Shown: positions 37,595-48,945 of the stretch, one piece after another
Layout of the letters: each line of letters starts with the position of its first letter
Position numbering within the stretch: the stretch's first letter is position 1
Assembly: GCF_003478445.1 (NCBI RefSeq)
Contig: NZ_QUET01000010.1
Span: 44,832 to 108,831 of the forward strand
Length of the DNA: 64,000 nt
Source: Roseburia sp. AM59-24XD
Lineage (GTDB): Bacteria > Bacillota > Clostridia > Lachnospirales > Lachnospiraceae
Direction of reading: 5' to 3'
Translations under genes and position numbers: made by a program
The notes under the pieces: model-generated
What the model saw: the letters and a program-made list of their open reading frames with translations, nothing else
What the model was told of the DNA's origin: nothing
Databases searched by the model: none

Positions 37595-38024
37595 TCTTCC
37601 GTCATCCTTCCTAAAATGAAATCAGAATGGTCACCTCATCCCGTATAATCTCAACGCAGAAATGATAGGCTTCCCCCACCACCAAAACATAAATTTCCCC
37701 ATAATATTTCTTGTGTCTCATTATCCTCAATGGCATTTTGCCTGCCAAAGCACTGGAAAATCCGTGAGCTGTGACTGAAAAATTGTCTTGTCACTTACGG
37801 ATTTCGAAAAGTCTAATTGCTTTGCTGCTTTGATTTTTGATAAACGCATCCTGCCGTACTCGCCCCGAGGTGGGAAGCCCATCAATTTAATTTTCAATGG
37901 GGCAGCGTGCCATTCACACCATATTTTGACCATTCACTCTATTTGGAAACCCCGTCCCCCTAAACTGATATAATATATGATAACCATATATATAAAGAAG
38001 TGAAAAAGATAAAGGAGGGATTCT
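37595..38024. other. Intergenic region before the giant secreted protein
   Basis: About 430 bases with no credible gene. It contains a diverged part-copy of the palindromic element (37775-37874) with a local hairpin, and an AT-rich stretch with TATAATATATGATAACC just before the ribosome binding site of the next gene. Confidence 0.65.
37775..37874 (-). repeat. Diverged part-copy of the palindromic element at 15.8-16.3 kb
   Basis: Read on the plus strand, this 100-base stretch aligns with the reverse complement of about 16086-16189. Shared words include TTGTCTTGTC, TTTCGAAAA, CTTTGCTG and CCGTACTCGCC, and the overall identity by eye is roughly 80 percent. Its left part also forms a local hairpin (AAATCCGT near 37758 with ACGGATTT near 37797). 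Only one arm of the larger element is recognisable. Confidence 0.7.
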
Positions 38025-41000
38025 ATGAAGCTACACGAGGTAAAGAAACGTGTTCTCTGCGGTGTATTGACGTTCGCAATGATATTTTCGTCAACATCCT
38101 TTCAGGGGATCACGGTAAAAGCTGCGTCGACAGGAGCACAGACGACGGCAGCAGTACATGAGGGAGAATATTATACCGGCGTCTTTGCGGGACGGTATGG
38201 TATTGATCAGTTGTTTGATTATGTAATGAGTACAAGCAGGCTGAATTCGCTGCCCTTTGATGCATCCTGGGGAACAGCATATGCGTCAAGCGGACATCAG
38301 TTAAAGACAACGCTCATGAAAGGACGTTATTTCGTACTGAAGTATTCCGGCGATTCGGACTATCCGATTGCATTATGTATGTACGAGAATGACGGTACGC
38401 CGGTGGTTGCCGGCAGATCGAAGAATCTGCTTGCCAGTTCACACATTGGTAAAGCAGACAATGTGTGCCTGACAATACAGGCCAAAACCTATATGAAGAA
38501 GACCTATACCGACGGCATTGAGGGCGTGATGGCTCTCTGCGAGATGGGTAAGGCGGATCAGAATGGTCTTTACTTCAGCAGCTCGAATGGATTTGGTTAT
38601 TACTTAAGCGGCAATCAGGGACGTGATGTCGGAGAGAAGATCACATGGGTGAATGCAGATACCGATGTGACAATGAAAAAGCTTGCGGGGTTGGATAAGT
38701 ATTCTTACACGGAGCTGAGCTCCGGGGAATATGCGGTGATGTATCAGACGAATGGAGATGCCGTTCGGAACATGCCGGAGGATCAGGTGAAAAAGCAGGG
38801 CGTGGCACTGACTTTATCAGACAAGAAGCCACTTCGAAAGGGATATCGTTTCAAAGGCTGGAACACAGCGGAGGACGGCTCCGGAGATATCTATGCAGCC
38901 GGCAGTGCGTACACAGGTGACAGTGTGCTTACCCTGTACGCAGTATGGGAGCGTTATTATGAATCCGGTCTGTTTAGCGTGAAGCTTAGTAAAAGCCAGT
39001 TTTTTGATAATGTTACCTCTGCGAACAGGATCAATGGTCTTCCGTATGATGCCTCCTGGGGAACGGCGAATTGGTCAACAGGACATCAGTTCACGGAATC
39101 ACAGGTGGAGGACAGATATTTCCTGTTCCGGTATAGTGGAGATTCTTCCTATCCGTTTGCTCTGTTCATGTATGAGAATGACGGAACACCGGTGGTGGCA
39201 ACAGGATCGGGGAACCTCTCCCAATCGTCATATATCGGACAGTCAGAAAATGTTTGTATGACGAAAAGTGGTCAGACCTATATGAAGGCAACCTATAAGG
39301 ATGGGTATAAGGGACTCATCTGTCAGGGAAAGATCACCAAGTACGATAAGAACGGTGTGCAGTTTGTCAGCCCGAATGGCTTTGGTTACTATGTTTCCTG
39401 TAACCGTGGTTACAAAAGGGGAGATTATATTGCATGGTCCGGTGCAGTTACCAGCGGGATCACTCCGGATGTGATGGATTCGGTTGATACATTCTCCGAT
39501 ATGGAAATGTTAGAGGGAGAATATGCACTGAATTATAATGTCAATACGACCGATGAAGTGACCGGCATGCCGGACACACAGCGCAAAGAGGATCTGTATA
39601 ATTCCGTGCTTACCATGGATGAACCGCAGAGAAGCGGTTACACTTTTATCGGATGGAATACGAAAAAGGATGGAAGCGGCAAAATGTATATGCCGGGCGC
39701 ACGTTATGAGGGAGAGCAGTCCCTGACGATGTATGCGATCTGGGAGAAGTTAGACAAGTCACCGCTGTCTCTGGAGGAAAACGGAACGGTGGCTCCGAAA
39801 GTATATAAACTTTCCAACAGGACACTGATTTCAGATGCTCTCGATGCAGCAGATGATGCAGATGCATTTTACAGTGCACTCAATCAGGCAACCATGACCC
39901 GTTATATGGATATCAAGGGCGGTGCCGGTGAGGATGATGTGTTTAGTGTCAAGTCCTCCGATGAGAGCGTTGTGGAGTGTTCCGTTGAGGGCTCAAAGCT
40001 TACCATGACCGGTAAGACGGACGGATTTGCTTATGTAACGGTGACTGATGAAACAAGTGGTCAGCTTTACCGCTCCAGCGTTTATGTGGAGACCTTGAAG
40101 GAGCAGCTTTATATTATCAGACCGGTAAATGCGGACAATAACAAGTCCTATTTAACGGATAGCAGCAAAACAAGCTTTGAAGCAAAGACAGAGTCTGATA
40201 AGAAAGTGACCTGGGATGTTAAGAACAGTTCCGTAGAGAAGGTGAAACAGCTTTCCAACGGTGACGCAGTTGTCTGGAAACCAACTTCAACAGACGCTGA
40301 GATTGGTGTGACCTATGGCGCATGTCAGTTATCGGTACCGCTTACGGATATGGAAAGCGGTGAGACAGCAGGTGCTTATCCGATCAACAATTATGAGATG
40401 GCTGCAAAATACCGTCAGAATCTGACATTGAGCGATTCCTTCAGAAAGGTGAAGAATACAACGATTCAGATTCGGTCATTTATTGTAGATACGGATGGCA
40501 ATGTTATTTCCAGTGTGACGAAAAACATCAAAAGAGAAAAGGCTGTCGAAACGGAGACAATAGCGTTAGATTATAGCGGAGTGACAGAGCTTACAAATGC
40601 GGATGTTGTAACGGAGATCGCATCCGAAGATGAATCCTTTGCATCGCAGCTTGTACGTTATCCGATCTACCGTGACGGTGTTCAGAAAAATACAGGAACC
40701 ACCGTTATGATGAAAGCATCCGCCACCTTGATGAATACAGACTGTACTTTGATGATCAAGGAAGCCGGGGGTGCACCGATCCGTAATGTCGTTTTGTATA
40801 AAGGTGCCAAAAAAACACTTTATGTGTATTCGAAGGCATCGCAGGCGCATTCCCTGACGATGACGATCAACGGAAAGGAGATCAAGCCGACCTCTGCAAC
40901 CGTTGCATCCGTGGAGGGAATGAAGTATGAATGGGTGAAAACAGTATTTGAGGTCAATACCAAGAATACAAAGACCGGAAAATATACACCGCAGTTTCAG

Positions 41001-44000
41001 GTGAAGGCGGCAAGCGGAACTCTTCTGATGGATATGCCGGGTAATTTTACCGTGAGCAATGTTTCTGATATAGGAACGCCGGCGAAACCGACCGAGATGA
41101 ATTTCTGTGGAACTGTACAGACACCGACGATCTCAGCAGGAGAGATCATTAACCGTAATTTCTCCTTTGATCTTCCAAAGGTACTGCCAATGAAGATCGC
41201 ATATCAGGATACAAAGGATCCGATGAAGAAGACCTTTATGATCGCGATCGGAACAGCAGGACTGGATGAGGATCATGTGGTTTCCGTGGTGACAGACACG
41301 ATCAATGATCTTCGTGACAATAAAATGAGTAAGAAGATATCCGGTTATGCATTCGGTACAGCAGATTATATCAACGGTAAATGGGTGCTTACGTATACCG
41401 GCGGTGGTATTGCCGGATCACTTGGATATGAATTTGGATTTGATAACAGTACTGTAATTGGTATCGTTCCGGTTTACTATGGATCAAGGTTGGATGCTCT
41501 GTAAGCGTGGATGCCCTTCTGAGTGGAAAGAACGCATACCATGATAAATTTGTTGGAATGAACTTCCAGTCCAATAATCTGACAGTGACCAGCGAGTATG
41601 ATTTTGTTTCGGATATTATTGTTGGTGTACAGGCTATGTAGGTGCCAGCGGAGGTATCGGTTTTGATGCAAAGCTTATCAAGCTGAAGTTTGGACCGGAG
41701 GGACAGTTAACACTCGGTTATGATAACCGTATTATTACCTTTAAGGATTTGGATCAGTCAAAGACCTATTATGGTGGCTGTCTGAACTTTACCGGTGATA
41801 TTGCACTGACCTTTGAGTACAAGGGCATATTTGTTCACAAGAAAAAGAGAATTTGCGGAACAGGTTTTAGCAAGAATAAAACCTTCAAGGATTGGGCGAA
41901 TTTCCCATCCGGAAGACCGAACCTGATGGATTTTGCCAATATGAGCAGTCAGGACACCAGCAAGGTGGTACAGTATTCTTCCATGAAAAAGGGAAGTGAC
42001 TGGACACAGTATATTGATCCGGATATCAATCCTGTACTTTCAGAAAGCGCGGACAGCATGGGACTTGCATATTCCGATACACTGGATGATCTTGCAAGCA
42101 TCAATCCGGCGATCAGTGCGAAATCCGGCAGCAGCTGGACGAAGCCGGAGGAGCTCACCTCATGGAGAACAGCGGGTAAGAGCGAAACCATCAACTCTGT
42201 AGATTATGCGGCAGCCGGAGATTTAAATGTACTGGCGTTTGATTCAGTGGATTATGATCCGGATATTATGTCAGACGGTTCCGTGGATACGGACGAATTA
42301 AACGCTGCTTATAATTCATCAGAAGTTCATGTGTATGTGAATGGAAAGCACACTTGTCTTACGAGCAATAAGGTTGCCGATATGGCGCCGGAAGTGGCAG
42401 TGAGAAACGGAAAAGCGATCGTAGTCTGGGAGAGTGATTCCTATGATCTTACGGGTACGGATGTAGACGCACTTCAGAAGGATGCAATGGGCGAGAAGAA
42501 GCTCTGCTACAGCTACTATGACGGAAAAGAGTGGAGTACACCGGCGTATTTAGAGCGAGGAGAGATCAAGGGAGTACAGGCGTATGATATTGCATTGGGT
42601 GACGATGGCACGGCAATGGTATTGGCGAGCATGGGAACCAGTGAAAAGGTGCAGGAGAGAGAGCTTTATTCATATATGATCGAGGCGGGGACACAGAAGA
42701 GTGTAAACAGAATTACCTGTAACAATGCAGCAGAGACACAGCCTCGTGTGAAATATGTAACCGATCAGGGGGGCAGCTTCCTCGCAGCATGGAAGCAGTC
42801 AGAATACGAAAATAATGAGCTGAGCGATTCTTATCTGGTTGTACAGGGCTATCAGAAAGATGGTAGTGCGAATGACATTTCCATGACGGATGAGTCCAGA
42901 GAGGTTTCAGAAAAATTCGATTTTGCAAGAGGCGGAGATACCATTAAGGACAGTGCCGTATACTGGCAGGCATCCGGTGAGGATTCTGCAATGCACACTT
43001 ATGTGAAGTATATGAATGCACAGGCAGGAAAACTGTCCATGAAGTATTCCCTGAACAGTGTGGCGACCGGTGATGAGACATTGATCGGAAGCAGCGTGGC
43101 AGTGGACGGAGATAAGTTTACCGCTGTTGCCTGTGCACAGGAGGTCGAGCAGAAAGATAGCTCAAACGAGGAAACACCATTTGCCCAGGCCGACGATGAG
43201 GAGAAGCCGGCACGGCTGATCAGCAGCCAGAAGCAGATCACAGATGCATTTGAAAATGTATCCGCAGACACATTTGGTCAGAACATTGAGAAAAACAGCA
43301 CGATCAATGTCACCTTATCCTTTGTCAATGCGGGACGCAAAGCGATGGACGCTGTCACAGTAAAACAGGGAGACACGATCGTTGCAGCAGATCTGCCGAT
43401 CCATCTGGAAAGTGGAGAAAGCGGCCAGGTAAGCTTAGCTATACGCTTGGCGATACACTGAAAAACGAGGCATTTGACCTTGTCGCAGACAACGGTGCGA
43501 AGGCAGAGACGAAACTGACTCTGCTTGGAGCTGATATTGTTGTTGGAAGTCCGGAGGTTACAGAGGTATTATCCGGAGGAGAGCGTATCGTGCAGACTGT
43601 TTTGAGCAATGCCGGAACAAAGGCACTTACGGCAGACGATACGATCCGCTTGGATCTTACGTCAGCAGATCAGGAGGCACTTAGCGTACGTCCAATCTCA
43701 GAGTCTGCCTCATATGATGCAGATAAGAAGCAGCTCGTTATCAAGGGCAGCGGTGCAATGGAAGCGATCAACCGTGGTGAATATATCCTACAGTTTGGTT
43801 ATAAGCCGGAATTTGACAGTGAATCCGATAATGTATCGGTATCCGTGAAGGCAACAGCCTACACAGGAGAGACGGCGATGGATGAACTGAATCTGATCGA
43901 TAATTCCGCAGCCTTCAGTATTGTAAAGCCTTCCGTGCAGTACGATACACAGTTGACATACAGCACGGTTGTGGAGGACGGAAAGATCACACAGCTCCGC

Positions 44001-44906
44001 GTCAATAACCAGTATGAGACACCGGTTGAGAAGAGTATTACAATTTTAAACGGTACGGATTCTAAGAAGATCAATGTGGTATTGGGTGCTGAGGAGTATA
44101 AGACCTACGAGATCGGCATTGATGCTTCCGCAGAAGTAACATACGATGAGCAGAAAATGGATGGAGAGGAAACTCCAAACATTGATCCGTCTCCGGAGCC
44201 AACTGTGGAGCCGACAGCAGAGCCTACCGTGACACCGGGAACTACGCCGACAAAGACACCGGAAACAGAGCCGACCAATACACCGGCTGTGGAACCGAGT
44301 GCAGCACCATCACCGGAGCCTACGAAGGAGCCGGCAAAGCCGACAGAGGTACCGAGCGCAGCGCCGACACCGGAACCAACCAAGGAACCGGCAAAGCCGA
44401 CCACAAAACCGACTGTGAAGCCGACAGCGGTGCCGAGTAAGATACCGGTGGCAACTGCAAAACCGACCAAAACACCGAAGCCGGCCGTAACTGTGAAGCC
44501 GACGAATAAGCCGGTTACACGTGCAACCGCAAAACCGACTGTGAAGCCAACGAAAAAGCCGGGTACACAGACATCGGCAAAGCCGGCAGCAAGCAGTAAG
44601 CCGGTAAGCACGAGTTCTTCTGTTGGAAAGGCAGGATTTGCTTCCGTGAAGAATAAGGCTGGCAGAAAATTAGTCGTTATGATCAAGCCGGCAGCAGGGG
44701 CAGACGGTTATTGTGTACAGTACAGCACAAACAAGAAATTTAAGAAACCTGTATCAAAGCTGACGAAGAAGTATATATTGACCATCAAGAAGCTTAAGAA
44801 AAAGAAAACGTATTACGTCCGTGTATGTGGATATAAAATCGATACACAGGGAAATCTTGTATTTGGCTCCTATAGTAAAGCTAAAAAGGTAAAGATTAAG
44901 AAATAA
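38025..44906 (+). CDS. Giant secreted multi-domain protein, frameshifted three times in this sequence
   Basis: With three single missing bases restored (near 41486, 41630 and 43436) one protein of about 2,294 residues results. It has a signal peptide (MKLHEVKKRVLCGVLTFAM, cleavage near KAA), two tandem 263-residue units each ending in an InlB/Flg_new-type beta repeat (KGYRFKGWNTAEDGSG; SGYTFIGWNTKKDGSG), a long region of beta-rich and BIG-like segments, a Pro-Thr-rich linker (44182-44620), and a C-terminal fibronectin-III-like domain (AGADGYCVQYSTNKKFK). No LPxTG or clear anchor is present. AAAGGAGGG precedes the ATG. A surface-adhesion or polymer-binding role is plausible but unproven. Confidence 0.85.
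38160..39747 (+). repeat. Tandem duplication of a 263-codon unit
   Basis: Copy 1 starts at 38160 and copy 2 at 38949, exactly 789 bases apart. Both contain the pattern LP(F/Y)DASWGTA, then a GHQ, RYF, YSGDS-YP-AL-MYENDGTPVV, NGFGYY and an InlB-like repeat of about 60 residues. The 190-residue part before the InlB-like repeat matches no family I know. Confidence 0.85.
44182..44620 (+). repeat. Pro-Thr-rich linker repeats within the giant protein
   Basis: Degenerate EPT and KPT units encode an extended, probably glycosylatable linker between the beta-rich region and the C-terminal domain. An 18-residue piece (PSAAP-PEPTKEPAKPT) is duplicated in tandem near 44300 and 44355. Confidence 0.85.
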
Positions 44907-44950
44907 CAGACGAGAGGATAGCATGTCAGAGCATCCCCTGTCACAATGAT

Positions 44951-44997
44951 AAGCAGGCATAGTTTTTCAGGTAATTGAAAGGCTGTGCCTGCTTTTT
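44951..44997 (+). terminator. Intrinsic terminator after the giant protein gene
   Basis: AAGCAGGCATAG pairs with CTGTGCCTGCTT (one wobble) over a 20-base loop, followed by five T. Confidence 0.85.
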
Positions 44998-45072
44998 GAT
45001 AAAAGCCGATAGCATTTCGTGATCATAAATGATATAATTAATCATACATACCTTCTGCTTGAGACGGAGTAA

Positions 45073-45282
45073 AAGCAGTGCAGAGGGAAGGAGATTGTAC
45101 GTTATATGATCCGGGTGACGCAGGCAATCGGGCTGGATATGGTAGCGGAAGGTGTGGAGACAAAGGATCAGGCGGACTTCCTTTCCGAGTGTGGCTGTGA
45201 TATTGCACAGGGATTTTATTATGCGAAGCCGATGCCGTTGGAAGATTTTAATAAAAAATTGCAAAACCAGACAAAACCTTGA
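45073..45282 (+). pseudogene. C-terminal remnant of an EAL-domain (cyclic-di-GMP phosphodiesterase) gene
   Basis: About 70 codons read as the last part of an EAL domain: GLDMVAEGVETKDQADFL then GCDIAQGFYYAKPMP and a short tail. The E-G-V-E-T loop and the Q-G-x-x-x-A-KP motif are hallmarks. A TAA at 45070 closes the frame upstream and the preceding gene ends only 165 bases earlier, so the catalytic N-terminal part is gone. It is a gene remnant and cannot be an active enzyme. Confidence 0.8.
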
Positions 45283-45447
45283 TTTATCAGTTGCACAAAG
45301 AGATTTCTTCTAATATAATGAAGAAGATAATGGAGTTACTTTGTGAAACTCCGTTGCTTATATATAGATCAGTCGTTTTGAGACGTTTGATCAATTCAGA
45401 AAATACATCTGTCTTAAGTACAGATTATAGAAAGGTACGGTATAAGA

Positions 45448-46896
45448 ATGAGTGAATTAAAAGCAAAAGCACTCCACATGGGACCTGCACAGTGTGCGGT
45501 TGATCTTGGAGACGGCAGCGAGAGAGGCGAATATGTGAATCAGGATTATATCCTGCAGAAGCTTGGCAGACCACACAGAGCGATCAATCTGATGTACTGC
45601 TATTATCCAAATGATGAGGGATGGCCGGGACGTGCCAGCGTCGTTCATGCAGATCCATCGGTACAGTTTGCATGGGATTTTCCATACGATGACTATTTCA
45701 CCTACAAGGGTGGTCTGAACGGAACGCGCGATGACGAGCCGTTCACATGTATGCGTGATGTGCGCCGTCATGGTCAGGACGTTCTTCTGACAATGACGAT
45801 CGATCCGAAGGTATCCGATGAACACTTGAGAGCGATCGGTCAGGATCTACGCACCTTTGGTCGTGTACAGCTTCGTATCAATCATGAAGCAACCGGTAAC
45901 TGGTTCTCCTTCAACAAGCGTGCAAGCTATGAGGAGGTTGCAGCATTCTTTGCACATGCCAGCGAGATCATCCGTGAGGAAGCTCCGAACGTTAAGACGA
46001 TCATCTGTCTGGATGGCTGCAAGAGCGTTGATGATGAGAAGATGGAGATGGAGGATATCTTTGCAGAGGCTTCCAGAGCAGCAGATATTGTATCCGTTGA
46101 CCGTTATATGTCTCTTCACTGGGGCTGGCCATATGATGTGGCTGAGGAAGGGGGAGATACCTTCTCCCGCAGCAAGGTAGAGGATATCTATACACTTGCC
46201 AAGAAGAGCTATGAGCGTTATACCTTTGTCAATGGCGGAACGAGGAAGCCGATGGTACTTTCCGAGTTCAACTCAGACGGTGATGTAACAGGACCATATG
46301 ATCAGGCAGATATGCTTAAGGAGTTCTGTGAGATGCTTAAGGCAGACAAGGACAAATGGCTTTCCGGTTTTACACTGTATCAGTTCCGTGACAGAGGACG
46401 CCTTGGTCTGGAGATCGAGGATCCGAACAACGCAGAGGTTGGTATTGAGCAGCCACTGATGGACACTTACCGTGATATCATTCATGATGATTTCTTCCAG
46501 CCGTCTATGGAGGTTGGCGCAGAGACAGCACTTCCGGCAACACTTCGCTGGGGTGGCTCTGAGGATGCTGACGGAATCAGTGTACCGCTTCATTTTGACA
46601 GTGATCCGGTATTCTGTGAGGCATATTTTGATGAGGATACGGTGGACATGAACCTGATGCTCGAGTTGAACGGTTTCTGGTTCTACAAGGCACCCGGTGT
46701 GAAGTGTGTCGACATGATGAGTGCATTCTTCAAGAATCGTCTTGATGGCGCAAAGGATATGGATCTGAAGATTTTTGCACCACCGGCAAGCGGCGAGAAT
46801 GATCCTTCACAGGGAGAGGACTGGCAGACCAATTATTATACAGAGCTTAAGGCACTGCCTGCGATCCGGATCCGTTATGCTCCAATCGTAAAATAA
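45448..46896 (+). CDS. Cytoplasmic GH26-like (clan GH-A) protein
   Basis: A 482-residue protein without signal peptide or membrane helix. The N-terminal two thirds look like a TIM-barrel hydrolase: VQLRINHEATGNWFSF resembles the acid/base segment of family 26 mannanases (HE-x-NG-W), and KPMVLSEFNSDG resembles the nucleophile strand. The last 130 residues form a beta-rich domain. Similarity is weak, so activity is unproven. AAAGGTACGG is a weak binding site. Why such a protein lacks secretion is unclear. Confidence 0.65.
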   Translation: MSELKAKALHMGPAQCAVDLGDGSERGEYVNQDYILQKLGRPHRAINLMYCYYPNDEGWPGRASVVHADPSVQFAWDFPYDDYFTYKGGLNGTRDDEPFTCMRDVRRHGQDVLLTMTIDPKVSDEHLRAIGQDLRTFGRVQLRINHEATGNWFSFNKRASYEEVAAFFAHASEIIREEAPNVKTIICLDGCKSVDDEKMEMEDIFAEASRAADIVSVDRYMSLHWGWPYDVAEEGGDTFSRSKVEDIYTLAKKSYERYTFVNGGTRKPMVLSEFNSDGDVTGPYDQADMLKEFCEMLKADKDKWLSGFTLYQFRDRGRLGLEIEDPNNAEVGIEQPLMDTYRDIIHDDFFQPSMEVGAETALPATLRWGGSEDADGISVPLHFDSDPVFCEAYFDEDTVDMNLMLELNGFWFYKAPGVKCVDMMSAFFKNRLDGAKDMDLKIFAPPASGENDPSQGEDWQTNYYTELKALPAIRIRYAPIVK

Positions 46897-47001
46897 GAGC
46901 GTTAAGAAAGTGAGAAGTTCTTATATTCCGGGGTGGCAGATGTGACGCATCGGAATGAGGAAAGATTGCATTTTAAAGTTTAGTAAAGGAGAGTGGTTTT
47001 G

Positions 47002-48285
47002 ATGGATTATAATGTCTATAATTACTTTATCGGTAACTATGCACAGAAACCGGCAACCAAGTATGATACCCATAAGTCTTCAGAGCTGCGCTCCGTCATG
47101 AAAAATATCACCAAGATGACCCAGTCATCGCCGATCTATCTGGTGCGCCTGTCTCAGGCGAAGCAGGAGTATGCGCTCAATATTAAGGAGGCGGCAATCT
47201 CCCTGAGCAACACACTGTCAATGCTTTCCGAGGATTCCATGGACAGTGTCTTTGCACAGAAGAAGGCGGTATCCTCAGATGAGGCGCAGGTCGGAACGAG
47301 GATTATCAACGAAGACTACAGCCAGCTTCCGAAAGAGCCGATGATCCGGGTCAATCATCTTGCAACCACGCAGGTCAATGTCGGCAACGAATACTATATG
47401 ACCGGAAAGGGACTTTCGGCAGGAACGTATCGTTTCCGCGTGGCGGTTGGTGATGACAGTTATGATTTTCAGTACAATATCCGTAAGGATGCCAATCACC
47501 GTGAGATCATGGAAGGCCTTTGTGATTTTATCAATAAGGCGAAGATCGGACTGACGGCAACGCCGGTATCGCGAAGTGCCGATAAGATCATGATGCGGAT
47601 CGAGTCCGATATGACGGGCTCGCCGGACGGTGGCAATTTGTTTTCGTTTGCGGACCGTACCGGAGAGGGAGGAGACGGAAGAGGAATTGTTTCTTATTAT
47701 AATATGAACAATGTCGTTTCCAGACCATCCAGTGCCTCCTTTGAGTGGAACGGAGAGACGAAGGAAACCTTAGGCAATACCTTCGTGCTGGGAAGATCGT
47801 TAGAGGTGTCCATGTATGCACCGGGTGATCAGGCAGCACAGATTTCCTATATTCCGGACAGCGACAAGATCCTTGACGGTGTCTCCGGCATTATCCGATC
47901 TTACAATAAGCTGGTGGACAGCACCAACAACTACAGCGGTCAGACCGGACAGAGTCCGAGACTGATCCGCGAGTATCAGAATCTGTTAAAGCCGTATCTG
48001 TCTGAGCTGGAATCCTGCGGCATCACCTTGGATGAGCAGGGCAGGATGAAGATGGACGAGTCACTTGCCTCGCAGGCAGCGCAGGATGGCGACATGGAGA
48101 AGCTGATCGGAAGAGATTCCGCGTTAAACCGCAGACTTCGCAAGAAGAACGAAGAGATCAAGCTCAATCCAATGGATTATATTCAGAAAAAGATCGTATC
48201 TTATCCGGATTACGGGAAACCGCCGAAGGGATACTCCTACATCACCTCACTTTACAGTGGGATGCTGTTTAATTATTATTGCTGA
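47002..48285 (+). CDS. FliD-like (flagellar hook-associated protein 2-like) protein
   Basis: A 427-residue soluble protein with a central segment like the FliD filament-cap family (QVNVGNEYYMTGKGLSAGTY, then FINKAKIGLTATPVSRSADK) and a C-terminal helical part (YNKLVDSTNNYSG, ESCGITLDEQGRMKMDE) like FliD_C. No flagellar gene is nearby and no signal peptide is present. ATG 47002 follows AAAGGAGAG. A paralogue of the C-terminal part is at 54605-55186. The role is unknown; it may be a co-opted FliD relative. Confidence 0.7.
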   Translation: MDYNVYNYFIGNYAQKPATKYDTHKSSELRSVMKNITKMTQSSPIYLVRLSQAKQEYALNIKEAAISLSNTLSMLSEDSMDSVFAQKKAVSSDEAQVGTRIINEDYSQLPKEPMIRVNHLATTQVNVGNEYYMTGKGLSAGTYRFRVAVGDDSYDFQYNIRKDANHREIMEGLCDFINKAKIGLTATPVSRSADKIMMRIESDMTGSPDGGNLFSFADRTGEGGDGRGIVSYYNMNNVVSRPSSASFEWNGETKETLGNTFVLGRSLEVSMYAPGDQAAQISYIPDSDKILDGVSGIIRSYNKLVDSTNNYSGQTGQSPRLIREYQNLLKPYLSELESCGITLDEQGRMKMDESLASQAAQDGDMEKLIGRDSALNRRLRKKNEEIKLNPMDYIQKKIVSYPDYGKPPKGYSYITSLYSGMLFNYYC

Positions 48286-48295
48286 TGGGGTTCGA

Positions 48296-48682
48296 TTATT
48301 TGGCAACACCATCCAGGTCGTCCTCCGATGCATTTGCCGTGACCTTTACGATCACCTTATGAGGAAGACAGACCAGACTTTCTCCGTTGTGGCGGATCGA
48401 AGTCTGATGTACACAGAGTTTATCCGGGCAGTCAGCCTCTGTAATGGAGGCGTGCCCGTTTTTTATTTCCAGATGATTGGTGCCGCCGTCTGCTCCCGGG
48501 ATATCAAGAGTTGTATCGACGGACAGAGGGAGTGTGCGGTATGTCCTGCCATCGACGGTGATCGTGACGGTATCGCCGGTGGTGCGGTGAAGCAGCCGGT
48601 ATCCGCCGGTCACACAAAGCCCTGCGATCGCAAGAATCAGGAGCAGGATAATATCATTTTTATGAGCTGTCAGTTTGTTCAT
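48296..48682 (-). CDS. Membrane-anchored NusG-II-domain protein
   Basis: A 128-residue protein with one N-terminal helix (about 9-30) followed by an extracytoplasmic NusG_II (DUF) beta domain: IEIKNG-type strand, ADCPDKLCVHQTSIRHNG and SLVCLPHKVIVKV. The conserved Cys-Pro-Asp-x-x-Cys and a third Cys could bind a metal or form a disulfide. In many Firmicutes the gene is near a heptaprenyl-diphosphate synthase component or an FMN-binding protein. Here it faces the FliD-like gene, ten bases away. Function unknown; it is unrelated in role to the true NusG nearby. Confidence 0.82.
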   Translation of the reverse strand: MNKLTAHKNDIILLLILAIAGLCVTGGYRLLHRTTGDTVTITVDGRTYRTLPLSVDTTLDIPGADGGTNHLEIKNGHASITEADCPDKLCVHQTSIRHNGESLVCLPHKVIVKVTANASEDDLDGVAK

Positions 48683-48845
48683 AAGAAAGACCTCGCTTTG
48701 CCGATTTGTTCCGTTTGTTTTATGAAGTATACCATAAAAATGCCACTGGGAAAATCAAATGAGTCATAAATTGGGAAAAATAGAAAGAAATGACAGAAGG
48801 AACCCGAAAAAGTTCAGAAACGTTGCAGATAATGGGATTTACCTC

Positions 48846-48874
48846 TTGACGAAAGAACTCTACTTTGTTATAAT
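48846..48874 (+). promoter_or_regulatory. Sigma-A promoter of the rpmG-secE-nusG-rplK-rplA operon
   Basis: TTGACG (48846-48851), 17 bases, perfect TATAAT (48869-48874), about 70 bases before the rpmG start. A strong promoter is expected for this operon. Confidence 0.88.
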
Positions 48875-48945
48875 TATCGGGCGATGTAACAGGTCTTTTT
48901 TTTATGTCTTTTTTTAAACAAACTAATATGGAGGTGAATAGTGTC

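Larger units (their letters stand above)
44907..45447. other. Region between the giant protein and the GH26-like gene
   Basis: It holds the terminator of the giant gene (44951-44997), an EAL-domain remnant (45073-45282) and the leader of the next gene. Nothing else is recognisable. Confidence 0.75.

Noticed and set aside
37727..37933. 68-codon minus-strand frame over the repeat copy
   Set aside because: It lies in the diverged palindromic element. Related sequence at 16 kb does not keep the same frame open, so it is not a protein.
44182..44620. Regular repeats that could suggest a CRISPR array
   Set aside because: The period follows codons and encodes Pro-Thr units within one frame. There are no constant repeats with unique spacers and no cas genes.
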